DNA from: a bacterium
GTDB lineage: Bacteria > Planctomycetota > UBA1135 > UBA2386
DNA: 8,692 nt
Direction of reading: 5' to 3'
Assembly (NCBI GenBank): GCA_011051855.1
Contig: DRKG01000557.1
Span: forward strand, 1 to 8,692
The position numbers were made by a program, and so were the translations under genes. Positions 5,924 to 8,692 of this stretch are shown here, in pieces; within the stretch, counting starts at the first letter, position 1, and every line of letters starts with the position of its first letter. Under the pieces are notes generated by a model. It was not told the origin of the DNA. It ran no database searches and saw nothing but the letters and a program-made list of their open reading frames with translations.

Positions 5924-6847
5924 TCAATCCTGCAGCAGCGCGAACGTCAGCTCGTGTTTGTTGTGGTGCAAGTGCATGACGCGGGATCCCGGAATCGCCG
6001 CGAACTCGCGCGCGATCGCGTGCTCGTCGTCACCCTGGAACTTGATCGTGCACACGAAGTGGCGCGCCATCCCCGCCGTCCGCCAGCGTTGCACCAGTTC
6101 GAGCAATCGCCGCGGGTAGCAGATCACGTCGCTGAACAACCAATCGACTGGACCAACCTGACGCGGATCGAGGCCGAACGCGCTCTCGTTGCGCTGGCGG
6201 ACGTTCGGCAGGGTTGCGATCGCCGGATCCAAGGGCGCCTTGTCCACCGCCAACACCTCGGCACCGAGCCGCTGCAGCACCCAGGTCCATCCGCCCGGCG
6301 ATGCGCCGAGATCCAGGCATCGATCGCCCGCGGCGGGCATGCGGCCGAGCAGCGTCAACGCCTCCCACAGCTTCTTGAATGCGCGACTCGGCGGGCCGAG
6401 CCGGTCGTCGACGAACTCCAATTCACCGTTGGCGAACGGTGACGAGCAGCGCGCGCTGGCCAGCATCAGATCCGGCCGCCACAGCGTCCACGACCCCATC
6501 GGCGACGACGGCACCGCAAACGGAAAGGTGCGCAACCGCGCCTTCAACGGCGGCAGCTTGTCGACCAGGAGCTGCGCCCGACGGAACGATCCGACCGGAT
6601 AGAGCGCCCAGTTGCGCTGCATCGAACGCAACCACTTCGCACCGTCACCGATCGACGCGATCGGCCGCACCTGCGGTTCGAGCCACGTGTTCGCCGCCCA
6701 GAAGCCGGCCTCATCGCACGGTTCGGTCGCCAGCACCAAGCGCTCGCGCACGGCGACGACCCGCTCACCGAGTGCCGCGACGATCGGCGCGACCAGTCCG
6801 GTGGGCGCGAGGTAGGCAACGGTGACGGCGGACAGAGACTCGCACAC
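5924..6847 (-). CDS. RlmM/FtsJ-like 2'-O-ribose RNA methyltransferase
   Basis: This 307-residue cytoplasmic SAM-dependent methyltransferase has an N-terminal part of about 150 residues (including AYLAPTG near the start and a basic region around residues 71-110). A C-terminal Rossmann-fold FtsJ-type domain follows. Motif I is LDLGASPGGWT (178-188) and the acidic loop after strand 2 is AVDKAPLD. The catalytic K-D-K-E tetrad of the FtsJ/RlmM superfamily appears complete: Lys158/159 (SRAFKKLWE), Asp240 (WLFSDVICYP), Lys269 (CTIKFQGD) and Glu299 (HHNKHELTFAL). RlmM of Escherichia coli methylates C2498 of 23S rRNA; the overall shape fits that group, but this copy is shorter and its target is not proven. 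The GTG at 6847 is chosen because AYLAPTG follows closely, as in related proteins, and a TAGGCT box lies 7 bases upstream. A further in-frame extension to 7231 overlaps the divergent kinase and is rejected. The stop lies 10 bases from the convergent pseudogene's stop. Confidence 0.87.
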   Translation of the reverse strand: MCESLSAVTVAYLAPTGLVAPIVAALGERVVAVRERLVLATEPCDEAGFWAANTWLEPQVRPIASIGDGAKWLRSMQRNWALYPVGSFRRAQLLVDKLPPLKARLRTFPFAVPSSPMGSWTLWRPDLMLASARCSSPFANGELEFVDDRLGPPSRAFKKLWEALTLLGRMPAAGDRCLDLGASPGGWTWVLQRLGAEVLAVDKAPLDPAIATLPNVRQRNESAFGLDPRQVGPVDWLFSDVICYPRRLLELVQRWRTAGMARHFVCTIKFQGDDEHAIAREFAAIPGSRVMHLHHNKHELTFALLQD

Positions 6848-6854
6848 TGGCCGG

Positions 6855-6860
6855 AGCCTA
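6855..6860 (-). promoter_or_regulatory. Possible -10 box of the methyltransferase gene
   Basis: TAGGCT on the - strand (TANNNT) ends 7 bases before the proposed GTG start at 6847, with no Shine-Dalgarno between. It fits a leaderless transcript and supports the GTG choice. It shares the 53-base region with the divergent kinase start. Confidence 0.3.
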
Positions 6861-6884
6861 CGCGCCGCCGCACGATTCGCGCAG

Positions 6885-6890
6885 TATCCT
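6885..6890 (+). promoter_or_regulatory. Possible -10 box of the kinase gene
   Basis: TATCCT (TANNNT) ends 10 bases before the kinase ATG at 6901. The interval is pyrimidine-rich and has no Shine-Dalgarno, so a leaderless message is plausible. No good -35 element is seen. Confidence 0.33.
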
Positions 6891-6900
6891 TCTCCTGCTG

Positions 6901-8692
6901 ATGGCAGACCGGCAGAACGAGCCCAGCGCGGCGCAGCAGGCGCACGCAGACCAGATCGAGACGCTGTTGTTCGAAGTCCTCGAAGCAGCGGAACCGGGTG
7001 CTGCGCTCGAACGGGCCGTGCGCGACCACCCGGACCTCGGCCCGGCCCTGCGGGCGGCATACCGCGAGATGCTGCGGTTCGATCTGACGTCCCCGGCTCC
7101 CGGCATCCCGGCCGGCGGCGAGGACGTGCCGGAGCGACTCGGCGACCACCGCCTGATCGAGCGGCTCGGCGCCGGCGGCATGGGCGTCGTCTACCTTGCG
7201 CACGACGAAGTGCTACAGCGCACGGTCGCACTCAAGCTGATCCGACCCGAACACCTGTTCCTGCCGGGCGCGCGCGAACGCTTCCAACGTGAGGTCGAGA
7301 CGATCGCGCGCCTCGAACACCCAGGCATCGTGCCGATCTACGGCGTCGACAAAGCCAACGGCGTGCCGTTCTTCACCATGCAGCACATCAACGGCTGCTC
7401 GCTCGCGCACGCCCTGGGGCAGCTGCAGCAGGAACGGCAACTCGACGGCCGCGCCCTGCTGCGCATCACCGCCGCCAGTGCCGGCGAGTCCGCCGGCAGC
7501 AGCAGCGGCAGCGGCAGTTCGCGCGGGAGCGGCAGCGACTCGCACGGCATCGAAGACGAGAACTGGCCCGACACCTGCGTGAGCATCGCCGGGCAGGTGG
7601 CGAGCGCCCTGCATCACGCGCACGAACGCGGCGTACTGCACCGCGACGTCAAGCCCTCGAACATCCTGCTGACCACCGCCGGGCGCGCGATGCTGGTCGA
7701 CTTCGGTCTCGCCTGGTCCGACGAAGCCGACCAGCGGCTGACGATGTCCAACAGCCAGCTCGGCTCGCTGCCCTACCTGCCGCCCGAACACATCGACGGC
7801 AAGGCGCCCGATCCGAGTCGCGCCACCGACGTCTACTCGCTCGGGGTGACGCTCTACGAGATGCTGACCCTGCGCAACCCGTTCCTGGGTCGCAACGGCG
7901 AAGAGACGCGCCGCAACATCCTGGCGGCACAGCCGGGTCGACTGCGCGGGCGAACCGGCGTGTCGTGGGAGCTCGAAACCGTCTGCATGACCGCGATGGA
8001 CCCGGACCCGAGCAAGCGCTACCGCACCATGCTCGCGTTCCAGCGCGACCTCGAGCGCGTGCTCGCCAACGAACCGATCGAGGCACGGCGCCCCGGCTTC
8101 GCACGACGTGCGCGGCGATGGATGCAGCGCCACCCGACCACGATGGTCGCTGCAGCAGTCGCATTGTTGAGCCTGATGGTTGCGCTGTCGGTGTTCGGAG
8201 TGCAGCAGCACCGGCTGCGCGAAGTGGCCGAGATCGAGCGCTACGGTGCTCTGGTTTCGAACGCCGACGTCGAACTGCGGGTCGGCAGCCGCCCGGTCCG
8301 CGCCCGGCTCCTGCTCGAACAGTGTCGGCCGCGTGATCGCGGCTGGGAGTGGCACCATCTCGAGTTCACCACCGACCAGAGCCTCACCGAACCAAAGGAG
8401 CTGGATGGATCGATCCAATGCGTCCGTTGGTGCCCGGACGGTCAGCGCTACGTCGCCGCCACGCAGAACGAAACCCTCGTGTGCTGCTCTGCCGATGGCG
8501 AGATCCTCTGGCAGCGCAAGAACGAAGCCACTGCATCACTGGCCTTCCGCCCGCGGGGCAACGACCACGAACTGATCTGCGGCTCGCTCCACGGCGAGTT
8601 GCGCGCGTTCGATCTCGCAACCGGCGAGCCGCTCGCGACGTTCGAGACGGGTGCCGATGCACCACAGGGCGAGCTGTCTGCGATCGCGATCG
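6901..8692 (+). CDS. Membrane Ser/Thr protein kinase with WD40-like C-terminal region, 3' truncated
   Basis: An open frame of 597 residues runs off the right edge. Residues 1-80 form a leader with HPDLGPALR, as in many planctomycete kinases. The Hanks-type kinase domain spans about residues 83-390: glycine loop LGAGGMGVVYLA (89-100), Lys112 in VALK, likely helix-C Glu131, catalytic HRDVKPSN (Asp249), DFG (267-269), the activation-segment end GSLPYLPPEH (Glu296), TDVYSLG (Asp310) and Arg373. All catalytic residues are present, so it should be active. A Ser/Gly/Asp-rich insert (about 194-222) interrupts the domain before helix E. A basic segment and one transmembrane helix (about 413-434) follow. 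Then comes a region with GWEWHHLE and the first WD40-like blades (SIQCVRWCPDGQRYVAATQN; LICGSLHGELRAFDLATGE). The kinase should face the cytoplasm and the propeller the far side of the membrane; the signal sensed is unknown. The ATG at 6901 is the first credible start and lacks a Shine-Dalgarno. Confidence 0.93.
   Translation, partial: MADRQNEPSAAQQAHADQIETLLFEVLEAAEPGAALERAVRDHPDLGPALRAAYREMLRFDLTSPAPGIPAGGEDVPERLGDHRLIERLGAGGMGVVYLAHDEVLQRTVALKLIRPEHLFLPGARERFQREVETIARLEHPGIVPIYGVDKANGVPFFTMQHINGCSLAHALGQLQQERQLDGRALLRITAASAGESAGSSSGSGSSRGSGSDSHGIEDENWPDTCVSIAGQVASALHHAHERGVLHRDVKPSNILLTTAGRAMLVDFGLAWSDEADQRLTMSNSQLGSLPYLPPEHIDGKAPDPSRATDVYSLGVTLYEMLTLRNPFLGRNGEETRRNILAAQPGRLRGRTGVSWELETVCMTAMDPDPSKRYRTMLAFQRDLERVLANEPIEARRPGFARRARRWMQRHPTTMVAAAVALLSLMVALSVFGVQQHRLREVAEIERYGALVSNADVELRVGSRPVRARLLLEQCRPRDRGWEWHHLEFTTDQSLTEPKELDGSIQCVRWCPDGQRYVAATQNETLVCCSADGEILWQRKNEATASLAFRPRGNDHELICGSLHGELRAFDLATGEPLATFETGADAPQGELSAIAI
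7495..7536 (+). repeat. Imperfect GGCAGC repeat inside the kinase gene
   Basis: Serial GGC and AGC codons, bounded by GGCAGC at both ends, encode a run of Ser and Gly (residues 199-212). It forms the core of a low-complexity insert in the kinase domain and is a likely site of length variation by replication slippage. Confidence 0.6.

Noticed and set aside
6848..7231. Upstream extension of the methyltransferase to 435 residues
   Set aside because: It overlaps the kinase start antisense and is Arg/Pro-rich with no resemblance to the family; related proteins begin near AYLAPTG.
7213..8418. 401-codon - strand open frame opposite the kinase
   Set aside because: It is antisense to a kinase with every catalytic motif in frame, and its translation shows no domain pattern.

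Overview
The window is GC-rich throughout and densely coded. It most likely comes from a planctomycete, probably one of the deep-branching marine or environmental lineages. The evidence is a Ser/Thr kinase that continues through a transmembrane helix into a WD40-like sensor region, a DUF1080 (3-keto-disaccharide hydrolase-like) lipoprotein, and large secreted kelch-type beta-propellers that share a C-terminal domain. This assignment is an inference from gene content; there is no rRNA or marker gene in the window.

Layout. At the left edge (+ strand) lies the 3' part of an AtuA-family (DUF1446) gene. It overlaps by one base with a small gene encoding the AtuA-like C-terminal ferredoxin-fold domain. 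Facing it on the - strand is a block read from right to left: a DUF1080 lipoprotein (start 5034), then two tandem paralogous secreted six-blade kelch-like proteins (2933-4285 and 1453-2817). The paralogs share about three quarters of residues in their C-terminal domain. From 5109 to 5913 (+ strand) lies a gene that can only be read by changing frame twice. It looks like a decayed fusion of a glyoxalase/VOC domain with a two-domain cupin, and it appears to have lost an internal piece at each frame change. Convergent to it, 5924-6847 (- strand) encodes an RlmM/FtsJ-like 2'-O-ribose RNA methyltransferase with a complete K-D-K-E tetrad. Divergent from that gene, a Ser/Thr kinase starts at 6901 (+ strand) and runs off the right edge.

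How the parts relate. The AtuA pair is probably a single two-subunit unit, translationally coupled. The three - strand genes all encode exported proteins and may form one transcription unit acting at the cell envelope, but the sequence does not show their substrate. The methyltransferase and kinase share a 53-base divergent start region. Neither has a clear Shine-Dalgarno sequence, and both have a TANNNT box 7-10 bases before the start codon, which suggests leaderless transcripts. No tRNA, rRNA, CRISPR array, insertion sequence or phage gene was seen, and no stretch over 300 bases lacks a gene.
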